A stretch of DNA of 64,000 nucleotides from Pseudomonas sp. Seg1 (GTDB lineage: Bacteria; Pseudomonadota; Gammaproteobacteria; Pseudomonadales; Pseudomonadaceae): the NCBI RefSeq assembly GCF_018326005.1, contig NZ_AP021903.1:5321001-5385000 (forward strand). The letters run 5' to 3'. Each line of letters starts with the position of its first letter. Position 1 is the first letter of the stretch. The notes beneath the pieces were generated by a model. The model saw nothing but the letters and a program-made list of their open reading frames with translations. It was not told where the DNA came from and made no database searches. Below, in pieces: positions 30,663 through 40,235 of the stretch. Made by a program: the position numbers and the translations under genes.

Positions 30663-32527
30663 CAGATATCCTCGATTTCATTCAGATTGCGCCCCGACAG
30701 AGCGGCTTTCACCGTGAGATCCATGCGGCGGGCAGCAAAAGCATCGGTCACTTGCGACAGACGCTTGGTCTGCTGCTCGATGGCGTAACCATCGGTACCT
30801 TTCATCAGTTCGGTGAGTTCCTGCACTTGCAGGTCGATGACCATGCGCTCTTCGGCGTCGAGCAAACGCTCGCCATCAGCCTCCAGAGCGCCCTGCACCG
30901 CTTCGATCAGGCGCTGGGCATCGACTTGCTGCTCACGCAGGACGCGGGCGACTTTGTCGTCATTGGCGTGCTGGAACGAATCTTTGAGCATCTTGGCGAT
31001 TTCGCCGTCGGTCAGACCGTAGGACGGCTTGACCTGAATGCTCGCCTCGACGCCCGAACCCAGTTCACGGGCGGAAACGCTGAGCAGACCATCGGCATCG
31101 ACCTGGAAGGTCACGCGAATCTTCGCCGCGCCAGCCACCATTGCTGGAATGCCACGCAATTCGAAGCGCGCCAGCGAACGGCAGTCACTGATCAGCTCGC
31201 GCTCACCCTGCAGTACATGGATCGCCATGGCCGACTGGCCATCTTTATAAGTCGTGAAATCTTGTGCGCGAGCGACGGGGATTGTGGTGTTGCGCGGGAT
31301 CACCTTCTCCATCAGACCGCCCATGGTTTCCAGCCCCAGGGACAGCGGAATCACGTCGAGCAGCAGCAGTTCGCCGCCATCGCGCTTGTTGCCAGCCAGC
31401 GTATCGGCCTGGATCGCAGCACCGATGGCCACCACTTGATCCGGATCGATTTCAGTCAAAGGCTGACGACCGAAAGCTTCGGCAACGGCTTCGCGAACAC
31501 GTGGAACGCGAGTCGAACCGCCGACCATGACTACGGCGTGCACGTCTTCCAGCTCGATACCGGAATCACGCACGGCACGGCGGCAGGCTTTCAGGCTGCG
31601 CGCAACCATCGGCTCGATCAGCGCATCGAAGGCTTCGCGGGTCAGTTGCGCCTTCCAGTCGCCGTAGGTCACTTCAACGCTGACCCCATCGGTCAGTGCT
31701 TCTTTGGCCGCGCAGGCGGTTTGCAGCAGATTACGCTGTGCGCCCGGATCGAGGTCAGCGGACAGGCCCGCGCGCTCGATGATCCAGCTGGCAATCGCGT
31801 GATCGAAGTCATCGCCGCCCAGCGCGCTATCGCCGCCGGTTGCGAGCACTTCGAAAACCCCGCCAGTCAGACGCAGAATCGAAATATCGAAGGTGCCGCC
31901 ACCCAGGTCATAAATCGCGACCAAGCCTTCAGCATGCTGATCCAGACCGTACGCCACGGCGGCTGCGGTCGGCTCATTGAGCAGACGCAACACGTTCAGA
32001 CCAGCGAGTTTGGCCGCATCTTTGGTGGCCTGGCGCTGAGCATCGTCAAAATACGCCGGCACGGTAATCACCGCACCGACCAGCTCGCCACCCAACGTCG
32101 CTTCAGCGCGTTGACGCAGCACCTTGAGAATATCGGCGGAAACTTCGACCGGGCTTTTCGGGCCTTGCACGGTGTCGATGAACGGCATGTGCGATTCGCC
32201 ACCAACAAAGCGGTACGGCAGTTGCTCGCCCAATTGCTTGACGTCGGACAGACCACGACCCATCAAGCGCTTGACCGACAGTACCGTGTTCAAAGGATCG
32301 GAGGACGCAGCCAGCTTGGCCGATTCACCGACTTCGACGCGGTCGGCGTGATAACGCACGGCGGACGGCAGGATGACCTGCCCGTTTGCGTCGGCCAGCG
32401 GTTCGGAAAGACCACTGCGCAACGCAGCGACCAGCGAATTGGTAGTGCCCAAGTCGATCCCCACAGCCAGACGACGCTGGTGCGGTTGAGGACTTTGGCC
32501 GGGTTCGGCGATCTGCAGTAGGGCCAT
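30662..32527 (-). CDS. hscA: Hsp70-type chaperone HscA
   Basis: HscA is the dedicated Hsp70 that releases Fe-S clusters from IscU together with HscB. The 621 residues have the ATPase motifs [11 protein letters not shown] (about 23), YDLGGGTFD (about 206) and VGGSTRVP (about 343), then the substrate-binding domain from about 395. The sequence is of the HscA type rather than DnaK, lacking the long Gly-rich C-terminus. It lies 51 bp after hscB. Confidence 0.97.
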   Translation of the reverse strand: MALLQIAEPGQSPQPHQRRLAVGIDLGTTNSLVAALRSGLSEPLADANGQVILPSAVRYHADRVEVGESAKLAASSDPLNTVLSVKRLMGRGLSDVKQLGEQLPYRFVGGESHMPFIDTVQGPKSPVEVSADILKVLRQRAEATLGGELVGAVITVPAYFDDAQRQATKDAAKLAGLNVLRLLNEPTAAAVAYGLDQHAEGLVAIYDLGGGTFDISILRLTGGVFEVLATGGDSALGGDDFDHAIASWIIERAGLSADLDPGAQRNLLQTACAAKEALTDGVSVEVTYGDWKAQLTREAFDALIEPMVARSLKACRRAVRDSGIELEDVHAVVMVGGSTRVPRVREAVAEAFGRQPLTEIDPDQVVAIGAAIQADTLAGNKRDGGELLLLDVIPLSLGLETMGGLMEKVIPRNTTIPVARAQDFTTYKDGQSAMAIHVLQGERELISDCRSLARFELRGIPAMVAGAAKIRVTFQVDADGLLSVSARELGSGVEASIQVKPSYGLTDGEIAKMLKDSFQHANDDKVARVLREQQVDAQRLIEAVQGALEADGERLLDAEERMVIDLQVQELTELMKGTDGYAIEQQTKRLSQVTDAFAARRMDLTVKAALSGRNLNEIEDI

Positions 32528-32578
32528 CGTGATCAGGACTTATCTGTATATCAGGCGTGCGACCGGAGCGGCACTGGG

Positions 32579-33100
32579 TTAATCGTCGAGGCGCTCTTCT
32601 AACTGGCGCACTTCGTAGGTGAGCTTGTCGAGGAACTGCATGCGCCGCATCAGGCGTTCGGCCTGTTCACGTTGCGCTGCATCATCCCAACAGGCCGCGA
32701 AGCTTTCGTTGAGTTCTTCCTGAGCCACTTTCAAGCGACGCTTGAATACCGCGACACCGTCGAGGTCGGCGCTGTCCTGGAGGTCTTCGAGCTCTTCGCG
32801 CCATTGCATCTGCTGCAGAAGAAACTCGGGGTCATGGACCGTGACTTCCATCGGCACTTCATGCCCGCTGATGGTCAGCAGGTAGCGTGCACGCTGGGCC
32901 GGACTCTTGAGCGTCTGATAAGCGTCGTTGAGGCGCGCAGACTGCTCGAGTGCCGAACGCTGCTCACGCTCGGAAGCGTCGGCAAAGCGATCAGGATGAA
33001 CGCCGCGCGCCAACTCACGATAGCGCGTGGCCAACTGCTCGAGATCCAGACGGAAGCTCGGTTGCAGCTCGAATAAAGCGAAATGACAAGGAATACCCAC
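32579..33100 (-). CDS. hscB: J-domain co-chaperone HscB
   Basis: HscB recruits IscU to HscA and stimulates its ATPase. The start is a GTG at 33100 ([12 protein letters not shown]), which gives the family length of 173; the longer open frame would overlap iscA. The J domain has HPD in GVHPDRFAD (about 35), and the C-terminal three-helix IscU-binding bundle follows from about 85. The start lies only 8 bp after the iscA stop. Confidence 0.95.
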   Translation of the reverse strand: MGIPCHFALFELQPSFRLDLEQLATRYRELARGVHPDRFADASEREQRSALEQSARLNDAYQTLKSPAQRARYLLTISGHEVPMEVTVHDPEFLLQQMQWREELEDLQDSADLDGVAVFKRRLKVAQEELNESFAACWDDAAQREQAERLMRRMQFLDKLTYEVRQLEERLDD

Positions 33101-33108
33101 GACAAGCC

Positions 33109-33432
33109 TCAGATATTGAAGCTTTCGCCGCAGCCACATTCACCGCGAACGTTGGGATTGTTGAACTTGAAGCCTTCGTTCAACCCTTCCTTGACGAAAT
33201 CGAGCTCGGTGCCGTCCAGGTAGGCGAGGCTTTTCGGGTCGATGATCACTTTTTCGCCGTGACTCTCGAACACCTGATCCTCTGCAACCACCTCGTCGAC
33301 AAACTCCAGCACGTAGGCAAGGCCGGAACAGCCTGTGGTGCGAACACCCAGACGAATCCCTTCACCTTTGCCGCGCCCGTCGAGGGAGCGCCGCACGTGT
33401 CGAGCAGCCGCTTCTGTCATGCTGATAGCCAT
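33109..33432 (-). CDS. iscA: A-type Fe-S carrier IscA
   Basis: IscA accepts or donates clusters or iron during assembly of [4Fe-4S] proteins. The 107 residues contain the three conserved Cys in TTGCSGLAY (about 35) and GECGCGESF (about 99 and 101). It lies between iscU (28 bp) and hscB. Confidence 0.97.
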   Translation of the reverse strand: MAISMTEAAARHVRRSLDGRGKGEGIRLGVRTTGCSGLAYVLEFVDEVVAEDQVFESHGEKVIIDPKSLAYLDGTELDFVKEGLNEGFKFNNPNVRGECGCGESFNI

Positions 33433-33460
33433 CGTTGACTCCTTACTCGTCGCCCAATGC

Positions 33461-33847
33461 TTAGATCAAGCCTTTCTTCTGCTTGTAATCGCGAACAGCC
33501 GCCTTGATAGCGTCTTCAGCGAGTACCGAGCAGTGAATTTTCACTGGCGGCAAGGCCAGTTCTTCGGCCAGCTGAGTGTTCTTGATGGTTTCCGCTTCAT
33601 CCAGAGTCTTGCCCTTCATCCACTCGGTGGCGAGGGAGCTGGAGGCGATGGCGGAACCGCAGCCGTAGGTCTTGAACTTGGCGTCTTCGATAACGCCCTG
33701 ATCGTTGACCTTGATCTGCAGACGCATCACGTCGCCGCACGCTGGTGCGCCAACCATGCCGGTGCCGACATCAGGATCTTCCGCGTTCATCTTGCCGACG
33801 TTGCGCGGGTTTTCGTAGTGGTCGATGACCTTTTCGCTGTAAGCCAT
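33461..33847 (-). CDS. iscU: Fe-S scaffold IscU
   Basis: IscU is the scaffold on which clusters are built from sulfur delivered by IscS. ATG 33847 ([14 protein letters not shown]) is the start because GAGGA lies 9 bases upstream; 128 residues. Ligand Cys are in GAPACGDV (about 37), YGCGSA (about 63) and KIHCSV (about 106), and LPPVK is the HscA-recognition motif (about 99). It lies 101 bp after iscS. Confidence 0.98.
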   Translation of the reverse strand: MAYSEKVIDHYENPRNVGKMNAEDPDVGTGMVGAPACGDVMRLQIKVNDQGVIEDAKFKTYGCGSAIASSSLATEWMKGKTLDEAETIKNTQLAEELALPPVKIHCSVLAEDAIKAAVRDYKQKKGLI

Positions 33848-33948
33848 GATTCTCAATCCTCACTCATCAGGGCCGCTCTTGAGACCCTGCAACTGCGCTG
33901 CGTCAGTCGCCGCGTCGCTACAGGATCTGTACCTGGCGGCTTCTATAT

Positions 33949-35163
33949 TTAGTGTGCCGCCCACTCGATCTTCGAGATATCGACGCCGTCTTTGTACATG
34001 TCCCACAGCGGCGACAGAGCGCGCAGCTTGGTAACGGCCTCGCAAACTTTCTGCGCGGCGTAATCGATTTCTTCTTCGGTGGTGAAGCGGCCGAAGGTGA
34101 AGCGGATCGAGCTGTGTGCCAGTTCGTCGTTGCGGCCCAGGGCACGCAATACGTACGAAGGCTCCAACGATGCCGAGGTGCACGCCGAACCGGACGATAC
34201 CGCCAGATCCTTGAGTGCCATGATCAGCGACTCGCCTTCAACGTAGTTGAAGCTCAGGTTCAGGTTGTGCGGAACGCGGGCGGTCAGGCTGCCGTTGACG
34301 TACAGCTCTTCCAGATGCTCGACCTGCTTGTAGAAACGGTCGCTCAAGGCTTTGATGCGGACGTTTTCGGCAGCCATGTCTTCCTTGGCTACACGGAATG
34401 CTTCACCCATGCCGACGATCTGGTGAGTCGCCAGGGTGCCGGAACGCATGCCACGCTCGTGACCGCCGCCGTGCATGGTCGCTTCGATGCGCACACGCGG
34501 CTTGCGGCTGACGTACAGCGCGCCGATGCCTTTAGGGCCGTAGGTTTTGTGAGCAGAGAAGGACATCATGTCGACTTTCAGCTTCTGCAGGTCGATCTCG
34601 ACCTTGCCAGTGGACTGAGCGGCGTCGACGTGGAACAGGATGCCTTTCGAACGCAGCAGCTCGCCGATGGCGGCGATGTCGTTGACGGTGCCGATTTCGT
34701 TGTTCACATGCATGACCGACACCAGGATGGTGTCTTCGCGCAATGCAGCTTCGATCATTGCCGGGGTGATCAGACCGTCAGTCTGAGGCTCGAGGTAGGT
34801 CACTTCGAAACCTTCACGCTCCAGTTGGCGCATGGTGTCGAGGACAGCCTTGTGCTCAATCTTGGTGGTGATCAGGTGTTTGCCCTTGGAGGCGTAGAAA
34901 TGTGCCGCACCCTTGATTGCCAGGTTGTCGGACTCGGTGGCACCGGAAGTCCAGACGATTTCGCGCGGATCGGCATTGACCAGATCGGCCACCTGACGAC
35001 GGGCGTTTTCGACGGACTCTTCAGCTTTCCAGCCGAACACGTGGGAACGGGACGCCGGGTTACCGAAGTTTCCATCGACCAGCAGGCATTCGCTCATTTT
35101 TTGCGCAACGCGCGGATCGACCGGGGTGGTCGCAGAGTAATCAAGGTAAATCGGCAATTTCAT
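33949..35163 (-). CDS. iscS: Cysteine desulfurase IscS
   Basis: IscS is a PLP enzyme that takes sulfur from cysteine for Fe-S clusters and tRNA thiolation. The 404 residues have the PLP Lys in [10 protein letters not shown] (about 206) and the persulfide Cys in [10 protein letters not shown] (about 328). It lies 47 bp after iscR and leads the assembly genes. Confidence 0.98.
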   Translation of the reverse strand: MKLPIYLDYSATTPVDPRVAQKMSECLLVDGNFGNPASRSHVFGWKAEESVENARRQVADLVNADPREIVWTSGATESDNLAIKGAAHFYASKGKHLITTKIEHKAVLDTMRQLEREGFEVTYLEPQTDGLITPAMIEAALREDTILVSVMHVNNEIGTVNDIAAIGELLRSKGILFHVDAAQSTGKVEIDLQKLKVDMMSFSAHKTYGPKGIGALYVSRKPRVRIEATMHGGGHERGMRSGTLATHQIVGMGEAFRVAKEDMAAENVRIKALSDRFYKQVEHLEELYVNGSLTARVPHNLNLSFNYVEGESLIMALKDLAVSSGSACTSASLEPSYVLRALGRNDELAHSSIRFTFGRFTTEEEIDYAAQKVCEAVTKLRALSPLWDMYKDGVDISKIEWAAH

Positions 35164-35210
35164 GGACTATCTCCTAAATCAGGGCTGGCGTGCCGCTAGC
35201 TCTTTGGCTG

Positions 35211-35702
35211 TCATTCGACGGCGGACGCTTCAATCTTCTCCAGGCGTGGCGCCTTGCTGTTGCAACGGCGCTGGTCCTGACGCTGGGCTACTTCTTGCAC
35301 CTCACGGCGAGTCACAAGATCAGCCAAGCTGATACCACTTAGAAATTCGTGAATCTGCAGGCTCAAGTCGCACCACAGATGATGGGTCAGGCAGGTGTCG
35401 CCGGAATGGCAATCGCCCTGGCCCTGGCACTTGGTCGCATCGACCGATTCGTTGACCGCATCGATCACTTGCGCCACCTGGATGCCCTGCATGTCGCGAG
35501 ACAGCTGGTAACCACCACCGGGGCCGCGAACACTGGAAACCAGGTTACTGCGGCGCAGCTTGGCGAAAAGCTGTTCGAGATAGGACAGGGAGATGCCTTG
35601 GCGCTCGGAGATATCGGCCAGGGACACGGGCCCGTGCTGCGCGTGCAACGCCAGGTCAAGCATGGCGGTCACGGCGTATCGGCCTTTTGTAGTCAGTCGC
35701 AT
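35211..35702 (-). CDS. iscR: Rrf2-family [2Fe-2S] regulator IscR
   Basis: IscR senses Fe-S status: with its [2Fe-2S] cluster it represses the isc promoter. The 163 residues comprise an N-terminal winged helix (about 1-70) and the cluster loop with three Cys in [13 protein letters not shown] (about 92, 98, 104) followed by the ligand His. It is the first gene of the operon. A type 1 IscR box overlaps its promoter, so autorepression is expected. Confidence 0.97.
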   Translation of the reverse strand: MRLTTKGRYAVTAMLDLALHAQHGPVSLADISERQGISLSYLEQLFAKLRRSNLVSSVRGPGGGYQLSRDMQGIQVAQVIDAVNESVDATKCQGQGDCHSGDTCLTHHLWCDLSLQIHEFLSGISLADLVTRREVQEVAQRQDQRRCNSKAPRLEKIEASAVE

Positions 35703-35734
35703 GGACAGTTACCACGGAGTTCGGAATGGGCGGG

Positions 35735-35767
35735 AGTATGCAATTCCCGAGCATTTAAGTCAACTAT
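35735..35767 (-). promoter_or_regulatory. isc promoter with overlapping type 1 IscR operator
   Basis: On the minus strand TTGACT (35763-35758), a 17-bp spacer and CATACT (35740-35735) form a sigma-70 promoter. The 25-base stretch 35767-35743 begins ATAGTTGACT and matches most positions of the E. coli type 1 IscR consensus, covering the -35 and spacer. The match was made by eye. Confidence 0.8.
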
Positions 35768-35864
35768 AAGACCTAGTGCTTTAGTCGGGTTTACCCGCAA
35801 AAGAGCGCGCGCATCATAGCAAAGGCTGGCGGCGTACAGCCAGTGATTGCGAGTTATCGCTCTA

Positions 35865-35924
35865 CGCGAGCAGGCTCGCTCCCACAGGAGAACTCATTCC
35901 AATGTGGGAGGGAGCCTGCCCGCG
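35865..35924. repeat. REP doublet (REPIN), short
   Basis: Arms 35865-35886 and 35903-35924 are inverted copies of the REP core with a 16-bp spacer; the right arm has two changes. It lies between iscR and cysE. Confidence 0.8.
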
Positions 35925-35940
35925 AAGAAATCGGCGCGGT

Positions 35941-36720
35941 TTAACTGGCCTGGCTTTGATCCTTGCCTTTGACGCAGGCGAAGTCTTCTTCTCGCAGCTC
36001 AGGGAGATCTTTCGCACAGTAATTGCTGCCCAGATCTTTCAGCGCGCCGCACATCCCCTCCAGACGCCCGTCGACCGCTTGCAGGTGATCGAGCAACTGG
36101 CCGATCGCGCGCGCTACCGGGTCAGGCATGTCCTCGCTGACACCATAAGCATCGAAACCGATCTTCTCTGCCATGGCCTTGCGCTTGGCATCCTGCTCTT
36201 CATCGGATTTGACGATGATTCGACCGGGAATCCCCACGACCGTGGCGCCCGGCGGCACTTCCTTGGTCACCACCGCATTGGAACCGACCTTGGCACCAGC
36301 ACCGACAGTGAATGGCCCCAGCACCTTGGCGCCAGCACCAACGACAACGCCATCACCCAGCGTCGGATGGCGCTTGCCTTTATTCCAGCTGGTACCACCC
36401 AGGGTCACACCTTGATAAATAGTCACGTCATCGCCAATTTCGGCGGTTTCGCCAATGACAATGCCCATGCCGTGGTCAATAAAGAAGCGTCGACCGACTT
36501 TCGCCCCCGGATGAATCTCGATCCCGGTCAACCAGCGACCGAAATTCGACACCAGCCGCGCCAGCCATTTCAGCTCGTTGCGCCACAGCATGCCCGCGAG
36601 TCGATGAATCCAGATCGCATGCATGCCGGGATAGCAGGTCAGGACTTCAAAAGCGTTACGCGCCGCCGGGTCTCGATGGAATACGCTTTGGATATCTTCA
36701 CGCAAACGCTCAAACATCAT
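35941..36720 (-). CDS. cysE: Serine O-acetyltransferase
   Basis: CysE makes O-acetylserine, the carbon skeleton for cysteine, and so feeds IscS next door. The 259 residues have an N-terminal helical domain and a left-handed beta-helix of hexapeptide repeats, with the catalytic Asp-His in [12 protein letters not shown] (about 80-90) and [21 protein letters not shown] (His about 138). The C-terminal tail is longer than in E. coli. It directly abuts trmJ with no gap. Confidence 0.96.
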   Translation of the reverse strand: MMFERLREDIQSVFHRDPAARNAFEVLTCYPGMHAIWIHRLAGMLWRNELKWLARLVSNFGRWLTGIEIHPGAKVGRRFFIDHGMGIVIGETAEIGDDVTIYQGVTLGGTSWNKGKRHPTLGDGVVVGAGAKVLGPFTVGAGAKVGSNAVVTKEVPPGATVVGIPGRIIVKSDEEQDAKRKAMAEKIGFDAYGVSEDMPDPVARAIGQLLDHLQAVDGRLEGMCGALKDLGSNYCAKDLPELREEDFACVKGKDQSQAS

Positions 36721-37491
36721 TTAGTCCTTCCGCTTCAGAAGCTCGCCACGGGCCGCTTTTTGGGTTTCCGTGAGGATGCCACGCAAAATGTTCATTTCCG
36801 CCCGGCTGACCGAGCTGCGTCCGTATAACCGGCGCAGGCGCGCCATCAAGTGCCGCGGCTTTTCCGGATCGAGGAATTCGATGGCAACCAGCGTCTGCTC
36901 CAGATGCTCATAGAAACGCTCCAGCTCATCCATGGTCGCCAGCTCGGCACTTTTCACCGAGGCCACTTCTTCTTTCTCGATCTTGGTCGGCTGACCTTGT
37001 GCGGCCAGCCAGGCCATGCGCACTTCATAGCTCAACACCTGCACCGCTGCCCCAAGATTCAGTGAACTGAACCCAGGATCAGAGGGGATGTGCACGTGAA
37101 AGTGACATCGCTGCAGCTCGTCGTTGGTCAGGCCGGAATCTTCACGACCGAACACCAAAGCGATTTCCGCGCCTTGCCCGGCTTCCTCGACCACTTTGCT
37201 GCCGCATTCACGCGGATCCAGCAGCGGCCACGGAATGCGGCGGTCGCGGGCGCTGGTGCCGAGCACCAGATTGCAGCCGACCAAGGCATCTTCCAGGGTG
37301 GCGACGACTTGCGCGTTTTCAAGGATGTCACCGGCACCGGAAGCGCGAGCATCGGCTTCGTGATGCGGAAACAACCGCGGTTCGACCAGCACCAGCCGCG
37401 ACAGACCCATGTTTTTCATGGCGCGCGCGGCCCCGCCGATGTTGCCGGGGTGGCTGGTATTGACCAGGACGACACGAATGTTCTGCAGCAA
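36721..37491 (-). CDS. trmJ: tRNA (Cm32/Um32) methyltransferase TrmJ
   Basis: TrmJ is a SPOUT-class 2'-O-methyltransferase acting on position 32 of tRNAs. The 256 residues carry motif 1 NTSHPGNIGGAARAMKNMG (about 11-29), motif 2 ALVFGREDSGLTNDEL (about 111) and motif 3 FSSLNLGAAVQVLSYE (about 139). It shares a transcript with cysE and is divergent from suhB, 145 bp away. Confidence 0.95.
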   Translation of the reverse strand: MLQNIRVVLVNTSHPGNIGGAARAMKNMGLSRLVLVEPRLFPHHEADARASGAGDILENAQVVATLEDALVGCNLVLGTSARDRRIPWPLLDPRECGSKVVEEAGQGAEIALVFGREDSGLTNDELQRCHFHVHIPSDPGFSSLNLGAAVQVLSYEVRMAWLAAQGQPTKIEKEEVASVKSAELATMDELERFYEHLEQTLVAIEFLDPEKPRHLMARLRRLYGRSSVSRAEMNILRGILTETQKAARGELLKRKD

Positions 37492-37572
37492 GGGAGGCGC
37501 TCTCGGACACAGGAAAGGGGTGCAAATCTTACAGAACAGCCTACCGTTAAGCTATGAAAGCGAACAGCGTCC

Positions 37573-37600
37573 TTCACCTGAAGAAAAGTTCTGATAGAAT
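37573..37600 (+). promoter_or_regulatory. suhB promoter
   Basis: TAGAAT (37595-37600) is preceded at 16 bp by TTCACC (37573-37578). The -10 is good and the -35 moderate. The suhB start codon lies 36 bp downstream. Confidence 0.5.
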
Positions 37601-37636
37601 GCGCGGCTTTCTTTAACAACCTTAGGTGACACATCC

Positions 37637-38455
37637 ATGCAGCCCATGCTGAATATCGCGCTGCGCGCCGCCCGCAGCGCCAGTGAACTGATCTTCCGCT
37701 CCATCGAGCGCCTGGATACCATCAAGGTCGACGAAAAAGACGCCAAGGATTACGTATCCGAGGTCGATCGCGCCGCTGAACAGAAAATCATCGATGCCCT
37801 GCGCAAGGCTTACCCGAATCACTCGATCCAGGGTGAAGAAACTGGCCTGCACGCCGGCACCGGCATCGAAGGCGAAGAGTACCTGTGGATCATCGATCCG
37901 CTGGACGGCACCACCAACTTCCTGCGCGGCATTCCTCACTTCGCTGTCAGCATTGCCTGCAAATACCGCGGCCGACTGGAGCACGCTGTGGTTCTGGACC
38001 CGGTTCGCCAGGAAGAATTCACCGCCAGCCGTGGTCGCGGCGCTCAACTGAACGGTCGTCGTCTGCGCGTCAGCGGTCGCACCAGCCTCGACGGCGCTCT
38101 GCTGGGTACTGGCTTCCCGTTCCGTGACGACCAGATGGACAACCTCGACAACTACCTGGGCATGTTCCGCGCCCTGGTTGGCCAGACTGCCGGCATCCGC
38201 CGCGCCGGTTCGGCGAGCCTGGACCTGGCCTACGTGGCTGCCGGTCGATTCGACGCATTCTGGGAATCGGGCCTGTCCGAGTGGGACATGGCTGCAGGCG
38301 CCCTGCTGATTCAAGAAGCAGGCGGTCTGGTGAGCGACTTCACTGGCGGTCACGACTTCCTGGAAAAAGGCCACATCGTTGCCGGCAACACCAAATGCTT
38401 CAAGGCAGTCCTGACGGCGATCCAGCCGCACCTGCCGGCTTCGCTGAAGCGCTAA
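37637..38455 (+). CDS. suhB: Inositol-1-monophosphatase / Nus factor SuhB
   Basis: SuhB hydrolyses inositol phosphate in vitro and in E. coli is part of the rRNA antitermination complex. The 272 residues have the metal-binding motifs EVDRAAEQ (about 40), GEET (about 67), DPLDGTTNF (about 84-92) and WDMAAGALLIQEAGG (about 216). It is a single-gene unit, divergent from trmJ, with its own promoter and terminator. Confidence 0.96.
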   Translation: MQPMLNIALRAARSASELIFRSIERLDTIKVDEKDAKDYVSEVDRAAEQKIIDALRKAYPNHSIQGEETGLHAGTGIEGEEYLWIIDPLDGTTNFLRGIPHFAVSIACKYRGRLEHAVVLDPVRQEEFTASRGRGAQLNGRRLRVSGRTSLDGALLGTGFPFRDDQMDNLDNYLGMFRALVGQTAGIRRAGSASLDLAYVAAGRFDAFWESGLSEWDMAAGALLIQEAGGLVSDFTGGHDFLEKGHIVAGNTKCFKAVLTAIQPHLPASLKR

Positions 38456-38469
38456 GCTTCCAGCGAAAC

Positions 38470-38499
38470 AAAAAAAGCACCCTAGGGGTGCTTTTTTTA
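38470..38499 (+). terminator. suhB terminator
   Basis: AGCACCC and GGGTGCT pair around TAG (about 38476-38492), flanked by runs of A and T, so it can work in both directions. Confidence 0.9.
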
Positions 38500-38540
38500 T
38501 GCCTGGAATTCGATCTTCAGATCACCAAAATCTTCATGCT

Positions 38541-38563
38541 GGAGCGAGCCTGCTCGCTCCCAC
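38541..38563. repeat. Solitary REP half
   Basis: One GGAGCGAGCCTGCTCGCTCC palindrome without an inverted partner lies between the suhB terminator and the next one. Confidence 0.65.
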
Positions 38564-38594
38564 AAGAGATCCGGGTTTAGCCAGAAATTCCGGG

Positions 38595-38620
38595 CACAAA
38601 AAAGCACCCCGCAGGGTGCT
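38595..38620 (-). terminator. Terminator of the glycine-zipper gene
   Basis: AGCACCC (38603-38609) and GGGTGCT (38614-38620) pair around CGCA, with T-rich sequence following on the minus strand, 21 bases after the stop at 38642. Confidence 0.85.
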
Positions 38621-38641
38621 TCTTGTTAAAACTGTCGGTCT

Positions 38642-39190
38642 TTACTGACCCGGCTCATTCTGCGACAAAATCAGCTTGCCTTCCTTGTCGACCGGAATCT
38701 GGTTGCCCGGATCGCGATCCATCCGCACTTTGCCTTCCTTGCCATCGAGCGAGTAACGCACGTCGTAACCGACGACCTTGTCGCTGATGTCATTGACCGT
38801 GTTGCAGCGGGTTTGCGTGGTGGTGTAGGTATCGCGGTTCTGCATGCCTTCTTGAACCTTGTTACCGGCATAGCCGCCACCGACCGCGCCAGCCACCGTG
38901 GCAATCTTCTTGCCGGTGCCGCCGCCAATCTGATTACCCAGCAAACCACCTGCCAGTGCACCGACCACCGTACCAGCGATCTGATGCTGATCTTTTACCG
39001 GTGCCTGACGAGTCACTGTCACGTCCTTGCACACTTCACGTGGAGTCTTTATCTGTGTCTTGACCGGTTCGACGGCCAACACTTGCGCATACTCAGGGCC
39101 GCTTTTAACCAGGCTGTAGGTGGCAACAGCACCCCCGGCAGTCACACCGACAGCACCCAATACCGCACCAACCAGCAACGACTTGTTCAC
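38642..39190 (-). CDS. Glycine-zipper 2TM-domain envelope protein
   Basis: The 182-residue protein has a hydrophobic Gly/Ala-rich N-terminus (about 4-25), which may be a membrane anchor or uncleaved signal. A glycine-zipper hairpin (about 75-115, GALAGGLLGNQIGGG and AGAVGGGYAGNKV) is followed by a basic/acidic tail with two conserved Cys. Related proteins (SlyB/OsmB/Rickettsia 17-kDa type) are outer-membrane or envelope-stress components; the present one has no lipobox. It is a single-gene unit flanked by two terminators. The precise role is unknown. Confidence 0.8.
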   Translation of the reverse strand: MNKSLLVGAVLGAVGVTAGGAVATYSLVKSGPEYAQVLAVEPVKTQIKTPREVCKDVTVTRQAPVKDQHQIAGTVVGALAGGLLGNQIGGGTGKKIATVAGAVGGGYAGNKVQEGMQNRDTYTTTQTRCNTVNDISDKVVGYDVRYSLDGKEGKVRMDRDPGNQIPVDKEGKLILSQNEPGQ

Positions 39191-39250
39191 ATGAACCTCC
39201 TGACCATCACATGCGGGACGCGCCCGCGCTTCTCCCAGCCTTGGAGCATA

Positions 39251-39283
39251 AAAAAAGGCGCGAGTTCAACTCGCGCCTTTTTC
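39251..39283 (-). terminator. Terminator of the secFD transcript
   Basis: GGCGCGAG (39257-39264) and CTCGCGCC (39270-39277) form a stem flanked by A6 and T5, so it may also act on the plus strand. It is 28 bases after the secF stop. Confidence 0.88.
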
Positions 39284-39311
39284 GCCTGACTGCCGGGAAA
39301 ACGATGGCCGT

Positions 39312-40226
39312 TTATGGACGGTCGTCGACTTCCTTCTCGGTGTTGGCCGGAGGAATCAGATCCTCAGTGGTCAGGTTCAACCAGATCAGCACCACGTTGG
39401 CGATGTAGATCGACGAGTAGGTACCCGCCAGAACACCGATGAACAATGCGATCGAGAAACCGAACAGGTTGTCACCGCCGAAGAACAGCAGTGCCGCGAT
39501 CGCCAGCAAGGTGGAGATCGACGTCGCCATGGTGCGCAGCAGGGTCTGGGTGGTCGAGATGTTGATGTTCTCGATCAGCGTTGCCTTGCGCAGCACACGG
39601 AAGTTCTCACGAACCCGGTCGAATACCACGATGGTATCGTTCAGCGAATAACCGATGATCGCCAACACCGCCGCCAGTACGGTCAGATCGAAAGTGATCT
39701 GGAAGTACGACAGGATACCGATGGTCACGATCACGTCGTGGATCAACGAAACAATGGCGCCGACCGCGAATTTCCACTGAAAGCGGAAAGCCAGGTAGAT
39801 CAGGATACCGCCGAGCGCCAGAAGCATGCCGAGGCCGCCCTGATCGCGCAGCTCTTCACCGACCTGCGGACCGACGAACTCGACACGTTTGACGGTCGCC
39901 GGGTTGTCGCCGCCGACCTTCTGCAGCGCTTCCGCGACCTGATGGCCCAGTTGCGGGTCTTCACCCGGCATACGCACCAGCAAATCGGTGGTTGCACCGA
40001 AGTTCTGCACGATGGCTTCGTGATAACCGGAAGTGGTCAGTTGCTCGCGCACCTTGGTGACGTCAGCCGGACGCTCGTAGGTCAGCTCGATGAGCGTACC
40101 GCCGGTGAAGTCCAGACCCCAATTCATGCCCTTGTGGAAGACGCTGAAAATAGCCAGCACCGTAAGAAACACTGTGACGCCGAACGCAAAGTTGCGAACG
40201 CCCATGAAGTTGATTGTACGTAACAT
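39312..40226 (-). CDS. secF: Protein-export membrane protein SecF
   Basis: SecF pairs with SecD to drive late steps of Sec export with the proton gradient. The 304 residues have six predicted membrane helices; the first (about 10-30) is followed by the family motif GLDFTGGTLIEL (about 34-45) and a periplasmic domain, then five helices with YSLNDTIVVFDRVREN (about 190-205). It lies 9 bp after secD. Confidence 0.97.
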   Translation of the reverse strand: MLRTINFMGVRNFAFGVTVFLTVLAIFSVFHKGMNWGLDFTGGTLIELTYERPADVTKVREQLTTSGYHEAIVQNFGATTDLLVRMPGEDPQLGHQVAEALQKVGGDNPATVKRVEFVGPQVGEELRDQGGLGMLLALGGILIYLAFRFQWKFAVGAIVSLIHDVIVTIGILSYFQITFDLTVLAAVLAIIGYSLNDTIVVFDRVRENFRVLRKATLIENINISTTQTLLRTMATSISTLLAIAALLFFGGDNLFGFSIALFIGVLAGTYSSIYIANVVLIWLNLTTEDLIPPANTEKEVDDRP

Positions 40227-40235
40227 GGCAGCCCC

